This document shows positions 8,485 through 16,026 of a stretch of DNA of 64,000 bases, one piece after another; the first letter of the stretch is position 1; each line of letters opens with the position of its first letter. The translations under genes were made by a program, and so were the position numbers. This stretch comes from Methanolinea mesophila (GTDB taxonomy: Archaea > Halobacteriota > Methanomicrobia > Methanomicrobiales > Methanospirillaceae), in contig NZ_JAGGKR010000001.1 of assembly GCF_017873855.1 (NCBI RefSeq), positions 2,316,243-2,380,242 on the forward strand. Direction: 5' to 3'. The notes below the pieces were generated by a model that was not told where the DNA came from, ran no database searches, and saw nothing but the letters and a program-made list of their open reading frames with translations.

Positions 8485-9954
8485 TCAGATAGCCACGGTC
8501 TGTATCGAGGTGCTCAGATTTACCCGAGTATATTTGACAATGATGTCGAAATCGGTGGACGATGGCCCGGAGATGGTGAAATTGCACTGCGACCCGGACC
8601 TCGTTACGGAGCTCCAGTCCCAGGGCACGTTATTCTGGACCCCGATCGCCCGGACCTGCTGGAATGCACCCTCCCACATGGTTGCTGCGGGAACATCCTC
8701 GGCGTTCACGTAAATCGTCACCTCCTGTGCGTTCGGAATTCCCCGTGCGATCACGGTCCCGTCGATCGTATCGGTCGACTGGTCCTCAATAAATCCCGTC
8801 ACCTCGACCGGAGAGGTTCCCCCGAGCGACTGGGTGGAGGAATTGACCACAAGATCCGTTATCTGGACGATAAGGATATCGGGCGTCTGGAGCGTGAGGG
8901 ATATCGAGGGTAAGATCTTCACCACTCCGGCCGCTTCGCCGGGCTGGAACAGGAATACTCCGCCGTCCTGGTAAATGTAATTCTGCTGGATCCAATAATT
9001 GTTGTTCGAGAGATATTCGAGCGAACCCATCCGGTGCGGGGTGCTGATGAATGACTGGCGTGTATACCCCGCCGAAACAGGGTATTTGTAATTCCAGGCC
9101 GGTGTTTTCACGAACGTCAGTTCCGCCGGGGTGGTGAAATCCTCACTGAGTCCGTATGCGGGATCAAGCAGGTCGATCAGGTAGTATCTGGAATTCTGTA
9201 TATCCGGGACCAGGATCAGGCTGCTGAACGTGGCATTGTTGTTCTTAATCAAGGTCAGGGTCAGTCCGTTGGTATAATTTGAAGAAGCGGATACACTCCC
9301 GGACCATGGGACGATCTGTGTATTGATATAGTTGAGGATCTGGTCGAACTGGTTTCCACCCGTGTAGGTAAAGGTAGGAATCGGGGTGATCGGGGTTGAA
9401 ACCGACGACCCGGTGATAACTTTTGAGGAATTTATCTCCATGACCCAGTTACCGGTGGTGGGGGTGATGGTGATCCCTCCCCCCTGGGTCTTGTCCGTCG
9501 TCATAACCTCGACATAGAGGTGCTGCGGCAGATCCCGAATAGGAGTAACATTCGGTGCATAATCCCCCGGGAAACCCTCTGTTATTACGTCGGGAAATGC
9601 GTAACTAATCGTATCCGTCCTCCCGTTCACCACCATCGTCCCCCCGGAACCGTAGGGGGTAAAGAGCGGGAGATTGATGAAGGAAGACCCCTGGGTGGCG
9701 CTGCCCAGCGTTCCCAGCTGGATGGTCCTTCCCAGTGTCACATCCGTTCTGCCATTCACCCAGAGACTGTCCATACTGATCTTGTAGCCGGTAAACTCGT
9801 CCTGAATGTACTGCATGTGAGTGATCTCGTTTGCCCGGCCCTGGGCCGGCACTGCATAGGTGATATAGAGCGAGGCGATGGCTGCGATGAGTGCGATGAT
9901 GAGGATAAAGCCTATCACTTCCGAGAGTCCCGACTCACGCCTTATTGATGCCAT
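8485..9954 (-). CDS. Large archaeal pilin-like surface protein
   Basis: 489 residues, first gene of the cluster. The N-terminus (MASIRRESGLSEVIGFIL) carries a type IV pilin-like signal with a hydrophobic helix to about residue 35; the remainder is Thr/Ser/Asn-rich with many beta-prone segments and no domain I can name. It lacks the PKD domain and the shared C-terminal domain of its neighbours. I chose ATG 9954 instead of the longer 9984 start because the TATA box at 9982-9993 would place transcription start near 9960, downstream of the longer start. It may be a minor pilin or tip protein; that is a guess from order and size. Confidence 0.78.
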   Translation of the reverse strand: MASIRRESGLSEVIGFILIIALIAAIASLYITYAVPAQGRANEITHMQYIQDEFTGYKISMDSLWVNGRTDVTLGRTIQLGTLGSATQGSSFINLPLFTPYGSGGTMVVNGRTDTISYAFPDVITEGFPGDYAPNVTPIRDLPQHLYVEVMTTDKTQGGGITITPTTGNWVMEINSSKVITGSSVSTPITPIPTFTYTGGNQFDQILNYINTQIVPWSGSVSASSNYTNGLTLTLIKNNNATFSSLILVPDIQNSRYYLIDLLDPAYGLSEDFTTPAELTFVKTPAWNYKYPVSAGYTRQSFISTPHRMGSLEYLSNNNYWIQQNYIYQDGGVFLFQPGEAAGVVKILPSISLTLQTPDILIVQITDLVVNSSTQSLGGTSPVEVTGFIEDQSTDTIDGTVIARGIPNAQEVTIYVNAEDVPAATMWEGAFQQVRAIGVQNNVPWDWSSVTRSGSQCNFTISGPSSTDFDIIVKYTRVNLSTSIQTVAI

Positions 9955-9981
9955 CGAAGAACAGTGCAATATTTGGTGATG

Positions 9982-9993
9982 CATTATATAAAA
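9982..9993 (-). promoter_or_regulatory. TATA box of the pilin cluster
   Basis: The minus strand reads TTTATATAATGC, 28-40 bases upstream of the ATG at 9954, predicting a leader of only a few bases. It is the only strong TATA-like element upstream of the first two genes and so probably drives at least 9954-8088. Confidence 0.6.
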
Positions 9994-10059
9994 ATTATCA
10001 GAGGGGGCTTTCTTTTCTGGAATTTAAAAAAATAATCATCGTTCTGTTCATTACGTTTT

Positions 10060-11463
10060 TCAGTCCGGGCCGGGATACCCTCCGGGGGGTTCGTTCCTCC
10101 TGATCCTCATGAGGGGAGACTCTTTCAGGATGAACCGGGTGATGAACAATGAGAACGGGTCCATCCAGCACTCGTCCCCTTCTTTTAATTCCCAGAACTC
10201 CTCCATCGACTGCTTGACGTGCTTCCCGAGTCCCACCTCCAGCACCAGGTGGGATTTGAGCAGGTCCCGTGCATGGGGGTAATTCCTGGAGATCTCCACC
10301 ACGTAATTCCCGTCCTCGATGAAGGGCCCGGCGAGGAGATCCAGCTGGCGGAGGTCGTGGTATTTCTCCGTGAATTTCAGGGCATTCACCTTCGTCCATG
10401 CGGGAGGCCCCACGTGCCGCCGGATCGCAGGCAGAGTATCGACCAGAAGCTCGAGGAGTATCATGGAAAGGTCCTCGTCCATTGCGCAATCGCACCGGTT
10501 GACCAGGAAGCCCTGACGCTCGAGGAGCGCCCTGATGGCATCGGTGCTCTTCCGGAGCTGGGGGACCACGATATCCTCGATGAGCGGAGGAGTGTCGAAG
10601 ACCAGCGCGTAGAGGCAGGTGCCCCTGAACTTGAGATGTTCCCGCAACTCCTCGCGTGATATGACCTCTTCTTCCGGAGGAAAGAAGAAGGCGGACGATG
10701 GGTGCTCGATATATCCGCGAGCGAGCTCGATGAACTCGCACATCCTGGTGAGCGAGAGTGAAGCGGAAACATTCCTGTTGGGATCGACGGGATCAACCAC
10801 CACCAGGGGCTCGGTGAATTTCTTTGCGGCGTGTCCGTTGAGATCAATCACCGTTCCGGGTTTCCAGCCCGCTGCGGCCTCGATGAGGGGGTGGAACCCC
10901 TTGTAGTGCAGGACCAGGAGTTCACAGAGATACCCCGCAAACCCTTCGGTCATCTGGTCCGACCCGTACACTCCGCCTCCTTTGGCAAACTGTTTCAGGA
11001 GGAGGACGTCATCCGTAAACGGTGCGATCCGGTCGACGATGTACCTCGTATGAAAGGGGGTGCGATCTACCGCACTCTGGATGCCGGCAGCGGAGGGGAC
11101 CCGGTAACAGGGGACAAGGTCGACATCGAGCCCGTCGATCCGGGCATTGATATAGGGATGTTCGGCATACTTTTCCCGGTATTCCGCCCCGAACTGTTCC
11201 GCGATCTCCTTCGCAAGGCGTAACCCCTCATACTCGAGCTCTTCCCGGGATAACCCCGGGTCAAAGAGCATGAATATGTCCAGGTCCCGATCACCACGGA
11301 CGAAGGTGTTCCTCGCCACCGAGCCGACCAGCATCCCCTCGGCGTTTCCCCCCGATGAGACCATGCCGATCAGTTGGTTCGCTACGTGTCCCACATGCGC
11401 GATCTCCTCGGGAAGAGGGCGGATCTTCTCCAGAACTGACAATTCCGCCCGGGAGAAGCTCAA
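10060..11463 (-). CDS. cca: CCA-adding enzyme (archaeal class I tRNA nucleotidyltransferase)
   Basis: 467 residues, the usual archaeal length. It adds or repairs the 3' CCA end of tRNA from CTP and ATP without a nucleic acid template. The nucleotidyltransferase signature GSVARNTFVRGDRDLDIF lies at residues 47-64, giving the metal-binding Asp60 and Asp62, with the third carboxylate in DGLDVDLVP near residue 113. The remainder fits the archaeal neck, body and tail domains. The start is TTG at 11463: it overlaps the stop of the upstream gene (bases 11460-11463) and has a strong GGAGGT site six bases before it. Translational coupling with the RNA 2',3'-cyclic phosphodiesterase gene ties both to tRNA end processing. 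Confidence 0.95.
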   Translation of the reverse strand: MSFSRAELSVLEKIRPLPEEIAHVGHVANQLIGMVSSGGNAEGMLVGSVARNTFVRGDRDLDIFMLFDPGLSREELEYEGLRLAKEIAEQFGAEYREKYAEHPYINARIDGLDVDLVPCYRVPSAAGIQSAVDRTPFHTRYIVDRIAPFTDDVLLLKQFAKGGGVYGSDQMTEGFAGYLCELLVLHYKGFHPLIEAAAGWKPGTVIDLNGHAAKKFTEPLVVVDPVDPNRNVSASLSLTRMCEFIELARGYIEHPSSAFFFPPEEEVISREELREHLKFRGTCLYALVFDTPPLIEDIVVPQLRKSTDAIRALLERQGFLVNRCDCAMDEDLSMILLELLVDTLPAIRRHVGPPAWTKVNALKFTEKYHDLRQLDLLAGPFIEDGNYVVEISRNYPHARDLLKSHLVLEVGLGKHVKQSMEEFWELKEGDECWMDPFSLFITRFILKESPLMRIRRNEPPGGYPGPD

Positions 11464-11999
11464 CAGGAGACCTCCATCAGATCCTCGTAAATCGGTCCCG
11501 AAGGAGTCAGGGTACTTTTCTTCAGGATTATCCGTTCGACCCTGCAGGATCCGAACTCGCGACCCTTCAGCTGCTGGAGGGCCTCATCCAGGTCCGGGTG
11601 ATAGGATTTCACCCGTGCAACGGTGGCATGGGAGGTAAACGCACGGTCCTCGCGGGGGACCCCCAGAGGCAGGAGGACATCTTCGATCCGGCGGTGGAGC
11701 TCCTCGCTCTCTCCGCCGTCGCGAATGCTGCACCATATGACCCTGGGGCGACGGGGGTTGTTCGCCTGGATGGTCCCCACCTCGAGGCCGTAGGAGGTGA
11801 ACCTGATCTTCTTCAGTGCTTCTCTGATCTTGTCTGCGGTAGGTTCGTCCACCTCGCCAATGAACTTCAGGGTGAGATGGATCTGATCCGGTTTCACCAG
11901 CGTGACCCTCGCCTTTCCCGTCTTCAGCTCGGCCTGGCACTCGCGGATCTTCTCTCTGATCTCCACAGGGAGATCGACTGCCACGAAAAGTCTCACCAT
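11460..11999 (-). CDS. thpR: RNA 2',3'-cyclic phosphodiesterase (LigT/ThpR family)
   Basis: 179 residues, matching the 2H phosphoesterase family. It hydrolyses 2',3'-cyclic phosphate RNA ends to 2'-phosphates; the family was once described as a tRNA-splicing 2'-5' ligase. Both catalytic HxTx motifs are present: HLTL at residues 41-44 and HATV at 124-127. The start MVRLFVAVDLP is typical of the family. It is first in an operon with cca, whose start overlaps its stop, suggesting joint work on tRNA 3' ends. The divergent nrdH promoter lies in the 170 bp upstream. Confidence 0.93.
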   Translation of the reverse strand: MVRLFVAVDLPVEIREKIRECQAELKTGKARVTLVKPDQIHLTLKFIGEVDEPTADKIREALKKIRFTSYGLEVGTIQANNPRRPRVIWCSIRDGGESEELHRRIEDVLLPLGVPREDRAFTSHATVARVKSYHPDLDEALQQLKGREFGSCRVERIILKKSTLTPSGPIYEDLMEVSC

Positions 12000-12086
12000 A
12001 TTATCGATTCCTTCCCGATCTTTCCGGGAGTCTCAACCACCCACATCCCATCGCCTGCTCCTGCCCTCGTGCACCAAACGCCCTGC

Positions 12087-12094
12087 TTATATAC
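12087..12094 (+). promoter_or_regulatory. TATA box of the nrdH-nrdD operon
   Basis: TTATATAC at 12087-12094 predicts transcription start near 12115-12120. An in-frame ATG at 12107 would lie upstream of that point, which supports the internal ATG at 12173 as the real nrdH start. Confidence 0.55.
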
Positions 12095-12172
12095 AATCGC
12101 GACCCCATGAACAAAATATTTTTTCACCAATCAGGGATAATGGGTGAAGAAGAGAATTCCCGGGGGAGAGTA

Positions 12173-12442
12173 ATGGATACCACTACGCAATTAATTGTTT
12201 ATACACTGGAATTTTGTCCTAATTGCGAACTGCTCAAGGAATTCCTGTCCGGCAGCGGGATCCCCTATGCCGAACGGGATCTCTCGTCCGCGGAGTCGCT
12301 CACCGAGCTCCGGGTGAACGGGGTCTTTGTGAACGAGGCCCCGGTGCTGCAGAACGACGACCGGTTCCTCACTTCGGAAGACCTGTTCTCTTCCGGAAAG
12401 GTCAGGGAAGACCAGATTAAGAACCTGATCGAGGGAGCCTGA
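12173..12442 (+). CDS. NrdH/glutaredoxin-like redoxin
   Basis: About 89 residues with a thioredoxin fold start (LIVYTLEFCPNCELLKEFL) carrying the redox motif CPNC, and a DLSS/VNGVFVNEAPVL segment where redoxins have the cis-Pro region. The ATG at 12173 follows GGGGGAGAG and fits the promoter position; longer frames start before the predicted mRNA end. Its stop is directly followed by the nrdD start, so they are cotranscribed. In Methanosarcina barkeri a NrdH-like redoxin passes electrons from a ferredoxin-dependent disulfide reductase to the class III ribonucleotide reductase, so this protein is inferred to be the thiol reductant for its neighbour. Confidence 0.85.
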   Translation: MDTTTQLIVYTLEFCPNCELLKEFLSGSGIPYAERDLSSAESLTELRVNGVFVNEAPVLQNDDRFLTSEDLFSSGKVREDQIKNLIEGA

Positions 12443-14626
12443 ATGGCAGCCCGGGAGACCAGGCAGGCAACCCTTGACGGTGTCTTCGTCTCCCCGATGC
12501 CCCCCGTGCGTACCACGGACGGGCATATCGTCGAGTGGGACAGGGAGCGCATCGTCAGGCAGATCGTCGAGGAAACCAGCCTGGTAAAGACGTTCTACGG
12601 GTTCGAGAGCGCCAACGAGGAACTGGCCCAGGAAATCGCCCGCACGGTGGAGCAGCGGATCCAGTCTATGGGGATCCAGGCTCTGAGCGGCCCCCTTATC
12701 CGCGAGATCATGAATATCACCCTGCTCGAGCAGGGAATGGTCCAGTACAGGAATGTCTGCACAAGGGTGGGGACACCGGTCTTCGATGCCCACCTCATCG
12801 ACGTGGGGCGGGGATTCGAGGCCAAAGACAATGCAAACCTGCAGGAGAACGCGGAGACCTCACATAAGAAGAAAGCGGACAAGATCAGCAAGGAACAGTA
12901 CCTCCTCCAGCTGCCGCCCCACCTCGCCGATCACCACCTGGCGGGAGACATCCATATCCATGACCTCGAGTATTTCGGGACCAGGCCGTTCTGTCAGGAC
13001 TGGGACCTGCGCTACTTCTTCTACTACGGGTTGATGCCCGACGGGAACGGGACCAAGGCGTCGGTGGCCGGCCCCGCGAAGCGGTGCGAGGTCGCGGTCC
13101 TCCACGCGGTGAAAGCGCTCGGAAGCGCCCAGACAAACTTCGCGGGCGGGCAGGGGTACTATAATTTCCTCACGTTCCTCTCCCCGTTCTTCGAGGGAAT
13201 GGAGTACGGGGAGATCCGGCAGATGATGCAGATGTTCGTGTACGAGATGACCCAGATGATGGTCGCCCGTGGCGGACAACTGGTATTCTCTTCCGTTCAG
13301 CTCAGTCCCGGGGTGCCATCGCTTTGGAGGGACAAGCCCTGTGTCTACAAGGGCAAGGTGTGGGACGGGTCTTCCGGACCGAGGAGGACTTACGGGGAGT
13401 TCGAACGAGAAGTCCGCCTGTTATTCAGGGCGATGATTGAGGTGATGATGGAGGGGGACTACTGGGGCAAGCCGTTCAGCTTCCCCAAACCCGAGATCAG
13501 CATCGAGCCGGATTTCTTAAAAGAGGACGAAGAATTCAACAGGAATAACCCCGATCTTCCCACCTACCAGGACCTCTATCTTCTTACATTCGAGCTCGCG
13601 TCGAAGTTCGGGACGCCGTATTACGATAACCAGATACCCGCATACCGGGGCGCGGGGAAGGGGATCTCCTGTTACCAGTGCTGCGCCTACCAGTTCTCCG
13701 CCCTTGCGGACGAGGACACGCAGTTCGAAGATAAGCTGTTCTTCAGGGACGGGAGGCACTTCTCGATGGGTTCGTGGCAGGTGGTCTCCCTCAACTGCAC
13801 AAGGGCGGCGTACGAAGCAGAAGGGGACGATGCCCGGCTTTTTGCCGAGCTTCGCGCACTGATGGACATCTGCGTCGAGGTATTCCGGATCAAGCGCCGC
13901 TGGCTGGAGATCATCCGCGCCAATGGTCGGATGCCGTTCGCGATGCAACGACCGAAAGACCCGGTTTCAGGGGAGCGGGGTTCCATCGCGGTCGATCTGG
14001 ACGGGCTTGTCTACACCATCGGGGTGGTAGGGGTGAACGAGATGGTGCAGCACCACGCCGGCGCCCAGCTGCACGAATCGAAAGATGCGTTCAAGCTGGC
14101 GGTGAGGGCCATGACCGAGATGGAACTCTACGCCCGCGAACTCTCCGAGCGGCACCACATGACTATCGCACTTGCCAGGACGCCGGCGGAAACGACGGGA
14201 CAGCGGTTCGCGGTCTCGGACCTGCTGAACAAGAACTACCGGGACTCTGCAGAGAAGGTGATCAAGGGAGACCTGGAGACGGCGCTAAAGAGGCTCGGAA
14301 CCACCCGCGACCTTCCCATCTACTACACGAACGGGACCCACGTGGCACCGGGGGCGAACATCACCCTCGCGAAGAGGATGGAGATCGAGCACGTCTTTTT
14401 CCCCATCGTGGACGGGGGAAACATCTTCCACATCTGGCTCGGCGAATCGAGGCCCGACCCCCGGGGCCTGATGGACATGGCGATGAAACTCTGCCGGACC
14501 ACGCAGATCGGATATTTCGCATTCACCCGCGACCTGACGGTTTCTCTTCGCAGGTTCAGGGAATTCCCCTCGGGCGGGGAGAAGGTCCCGGCATGGATGC
14601 CGGGCTCCTCGAAGATACAGGCCTGA
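12443..14626 (+). CDS. nrdD: Anaerobic (class III) ribonucleotide reductase-like protein, C-terminal glycyl-radical region missing
   Basis: 727 residues. An N-terminal ATP-cone (residues about 22-110, TDGHIVEWDRERIVRQI) is followed by the ten-stranded reductase barrel with RGGQLVFSSVQL (about 276-287), CYQCCAYQ (410-416) and SMGSWQVVSLNC. The family reduces ribonucleoside triphosphates using a glycyl radical near the C-terminus beside a four-Cys zinc site. Here the protein ends GYFAFTRDLTV then SLRR...KVPAWMPGSSKIQA: both expected CxxC pairs appear as S701xxR704 and V715xxW718, and the RVxGY-type radical loop is absent. No other frame restores it. Either radical chemistry is supplied by a separate polypeptide, or this is a non-canonical paralogue. 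No nrdG activase is in the window. Confidence 0.88.
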   Translation: MAARETRQATLDGVFVSPMPPVRTTDGHIVEWDRERIVRQIVEETSLVKTFYGFESANEELAQEIARTVEQRIQSMGIQALSGPLIREIMNITLLEQGMVQYRNVCTRVGTPVFDAHLIDVGRGFEAKDNANLQENAETSHKKKADKISKEQYLLQLPPHLADHHLAGDIHIHDLEYFGTRPFCQDWDLRYFFYYGLMPDGNGTKASVAGPAKRCEVAVLHAVKALGSAQTNFAGGQGYYNFLTFLSPFFEGMEYGEIRQMMQMFVYEMTQMMVARGGQLVFSSVQLSPGVPSLWRDKPCVYKGKVWDGSSGPRRTYGEFEREVRLLFRAMIEVMMEGDYWGKPFSFPKPEISIEPDFLKEDEEFNRNNPDLPTYQDLYLLTFELASKFGTPYYDNQIPAYRGAGKGISCYQCCAYQFSALADEDTQFEDKLFFRDGRHFSMGSWQVVSLNCTRAAYEAEGDDARLFAELRALMDICVEVFRIKRRWLEIIRANGRMPFAMQRPKDPVSGERGSIAVDLDGLVYTIGVVGVNEMVQHHAGAQLHESKDAFKLAVRAMTEMELYARELSERHHMTIALARTPAETTGQRFAVSDLLNKNYRDSAEKVIKGDLETALKRLGTTRDLPIYYTNGTHVAPGANITLAKRMEIEHVFFPIVDGGNIFHIWLGESRPDPRGLMDMAMKLCRTTQIGYFAFTRDLTVSLRRFREFPSGGEKVPAWMPGSSKIQA

Positions 14627-14634
14627 TCTTTTAA

Positions 14635-14642
14635 TTTTTTTT
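14635..14642 (+). terminator. Oligo-T terminator after nrdD
   Basis: T8 lies 8 bases after the nrdD stop, preceded by TTTTAA. This placement argues that the gene really ends here and has not lost its tail through a recent in-gene stop with coding sequence beyond. Confidence 0.5.
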
Positions 14643-14860
14643 ATTCCTGCGATTGACATATTTTTTGGCATGGCGAGCCGGGGGCTTTCCCCGATCGTGG
14701 CAACTCCTCGGGAGATATCTCGGAAATAAGGTAATCCTGACTGACATCGCTCAATATTACCACGAAAAAAGAGCCTGGACTTCCGACAGTCCGGGCGCAT
14801 GCAGTCAGGCCGTCGCAGCAGCGGGGCGTAACCCCGGAGCATCAAAGCAAAGCGGACAGG

Positions 14861-15286
14861 TCAGAACTTTGCCTGCCAATCGGCTTTCGTCGGGCCTTTC
14901 TTGAGGATGATATCCATGACCCCGTGACGGACCTGGTAGAAGCTGTGGATGAGGTCCACCGGGCTGTCAAGCTCGATCCCGGTCCGTTTCTCACCGTGTA
15001 CGATCTCCACCCGGGTCGGCTTGATATCGGCATATACTGCACTACGAATGCCCGGAGGGATCTCTGCGGTGATGAATACCCGGTCTTCTGTCTCGATCAG
15101 CTCGTAGTGCAGATCTTCGCCGGCACCCTGCACCGGGACGAACTGCTCGGGAAGGTCTCCGGGGGCCCCCGAGATGATGGTGCACCCGATGAACCTCGCA
15201 GAATCTCCTTCGGGCATGTTCCTGATAACATCCTCGACCATTTTTGCCAGGTTTTTTAAGAAATCGTCGTATGGGCTATTCGGCAT
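14861..15286 (-). CDS. Small alpha-crystallin-like (Hsp20-fold) protein
   Basis: About 141 residues. The N-terminal third is helical (YDDFLKNLAKMVEDVIRNMP); the C-terminal part has the beta pattern of an Hsp20/CS domain (EDRVFITAEIPPG, IKPTRVEIVHG, then a closing strand HGVMDIILKK). Similarity to small heat-shock proteins is at fold-pattern level only and the canonical A-x-x-x-N-G-V-L motif is weakened to HGVMDI. It overlaps the end of the ArsR-like gene, so the two are translated together. ATG 15286 is preferred to a GTG at 15295. A chaperone or regulator-partner role is inferred; HSR1 of Archaeoglobus is similarly cotranscribed with an Hsp20. Confidence 0.6.
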   Translation of the reverse strand: MPNSPYDDFLKNLAKMVEDVIRNMPEGDSARFIGCTIISGAPGDLPEQFVPVQGAGEDLHYELIETEDRVFITAEIPPGIRSAVYADIKPTRVEIVHGEKRTGIELDSPVDLIHSFYQVRHGVMDIILKKGPTKADWQAKF

Positions 15287-15896
15287 GGGCACCACAGAGC
15301 CGGAACGTATCTCCTTTCTGCTCGATCAGTCTCTGTTTCTTCAGCATATCAAGCCGCTCTTTGAGGGCGTCCGGGGGGATACTGGTGACCTCTTCCAGTT
15401 CTCCGAGGGTAAGGTCGTAATGGGCCAGGGCGATGGCGAGTTCCGTATCGAGCCCGCCGGAGAAGACGGTTTTCCCAAGCTGGACCACCTCCTTGATCTG
15501 CGCATCGATGTCCTGGTCCAGATGGAGCAGGTTCGTTGCCACATCGTCCCGTGTAGTGACCAGTTTCTTCAGTTTCAGGAGGGAGAGCCTCAATCGCAGG
15601 GTCTTATCGTCGGCCCGGGAACGGTCGCCGGTCTCCATCCGGTTGAGGCTGACGACGATGTTGATATCATTTGCGAGGAAGTAATATTTTCGCCTCCGCT
15701 CGTCAAGCCTGAACGAGAGGATCTCCTCCCGTTCCATCATCTGCAGGTGCTCTATCACCGCTTTCGGCGAAAGCATGAGCCTGTCCGAGATCTCCGTGAC
15801 AAAACAGGGCTTCTGCCTGAGCAGGTCGATAATCCGCCTTCTGTTCCGATTCCCCAGTATGTCGAGGATACGGGCTACCTCAACATGGTCGAGCAT
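15276..15896 (-). CDS. ArsR-family winged-helix transcriptional regulator
   Basis: 206 residues. The N-terminal 80 residues form an ArsR-type winged helix (ILDILGNRNRRRIIDLL, then ITEIS-like helix FVTEISDRLMLSPKAVIEHL and a basic wing RLDERRRKYYF). The C-terminal half is predicted helical (LRLRLSLLKLKKL, IDAQIKEVVQLGK) and ends with a second small helix-turn-helix-like stretch (LTLGELEEVTSIPPDALKERL). No Cys metal site is seen. It is first in a two-gene operon with the Hsp20-like protein. An inverted repeat at the predicted transcription start suggests autoregulation. The signal it senses is unknown. Confidence 0.83.
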   Translation of the reverse strand: MLDHVEVARILDILGNRNRRRIIDLLRQKPCFVTEISDRLMLSPKAVIEHLQMMEREEILSFRLDERRRKYYFLANDINIVVSLNRMETGDRSRADDKTLRLRLSLLKLKKLVTTRDDVATNLLHLDQDIDAQIKEVVQLGKTVFSGGLDTELAIALAHYDLTLGELEEVTSIPPDALKERLDMLKKQRLIEQKGDTFRLCGAHAE

Positions 15897-15899
15897 TAA

Positions 15900-15932
15900 T
15901 AACTTTATGTTAGTGCTGATAATATTTAAATC
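15900..15932 (-). promoter_or_regulatory. Promoter and candidate operator of the ArsR-Hsp20-like operon
   Basis: The minus strand has a TATA element TTTAAATATTA at about 15922-15932. About 25 bases downstream, at 15900-15912, lies TAAC-TTTAT-GTTA, an inverted repeat spanning the predicted start of transcription and ending 3 bases before the ATG at 15896. A repressor bound there would block initiation, which fits autoregulation by the ArsR-like product. Confidence 0.4.
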
Positions 15933-16026
15933 AAACTCAGAAATCGATGGTAATCCATGAGTAGTCCCTGTATAATGTATAGGAACACAGGATTTTGTGA
16001 AAAAAACGAAAAAGAAATATTCAGAG

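Noticed and set aside
14500..14640. Frameshift hiding the glycyl-radical tail of nrdD
   Set aside because: I translated the other two frames past the stop; neither contains CxxC or an R-x-x-GY motif, and a T8 terminator follows directly.
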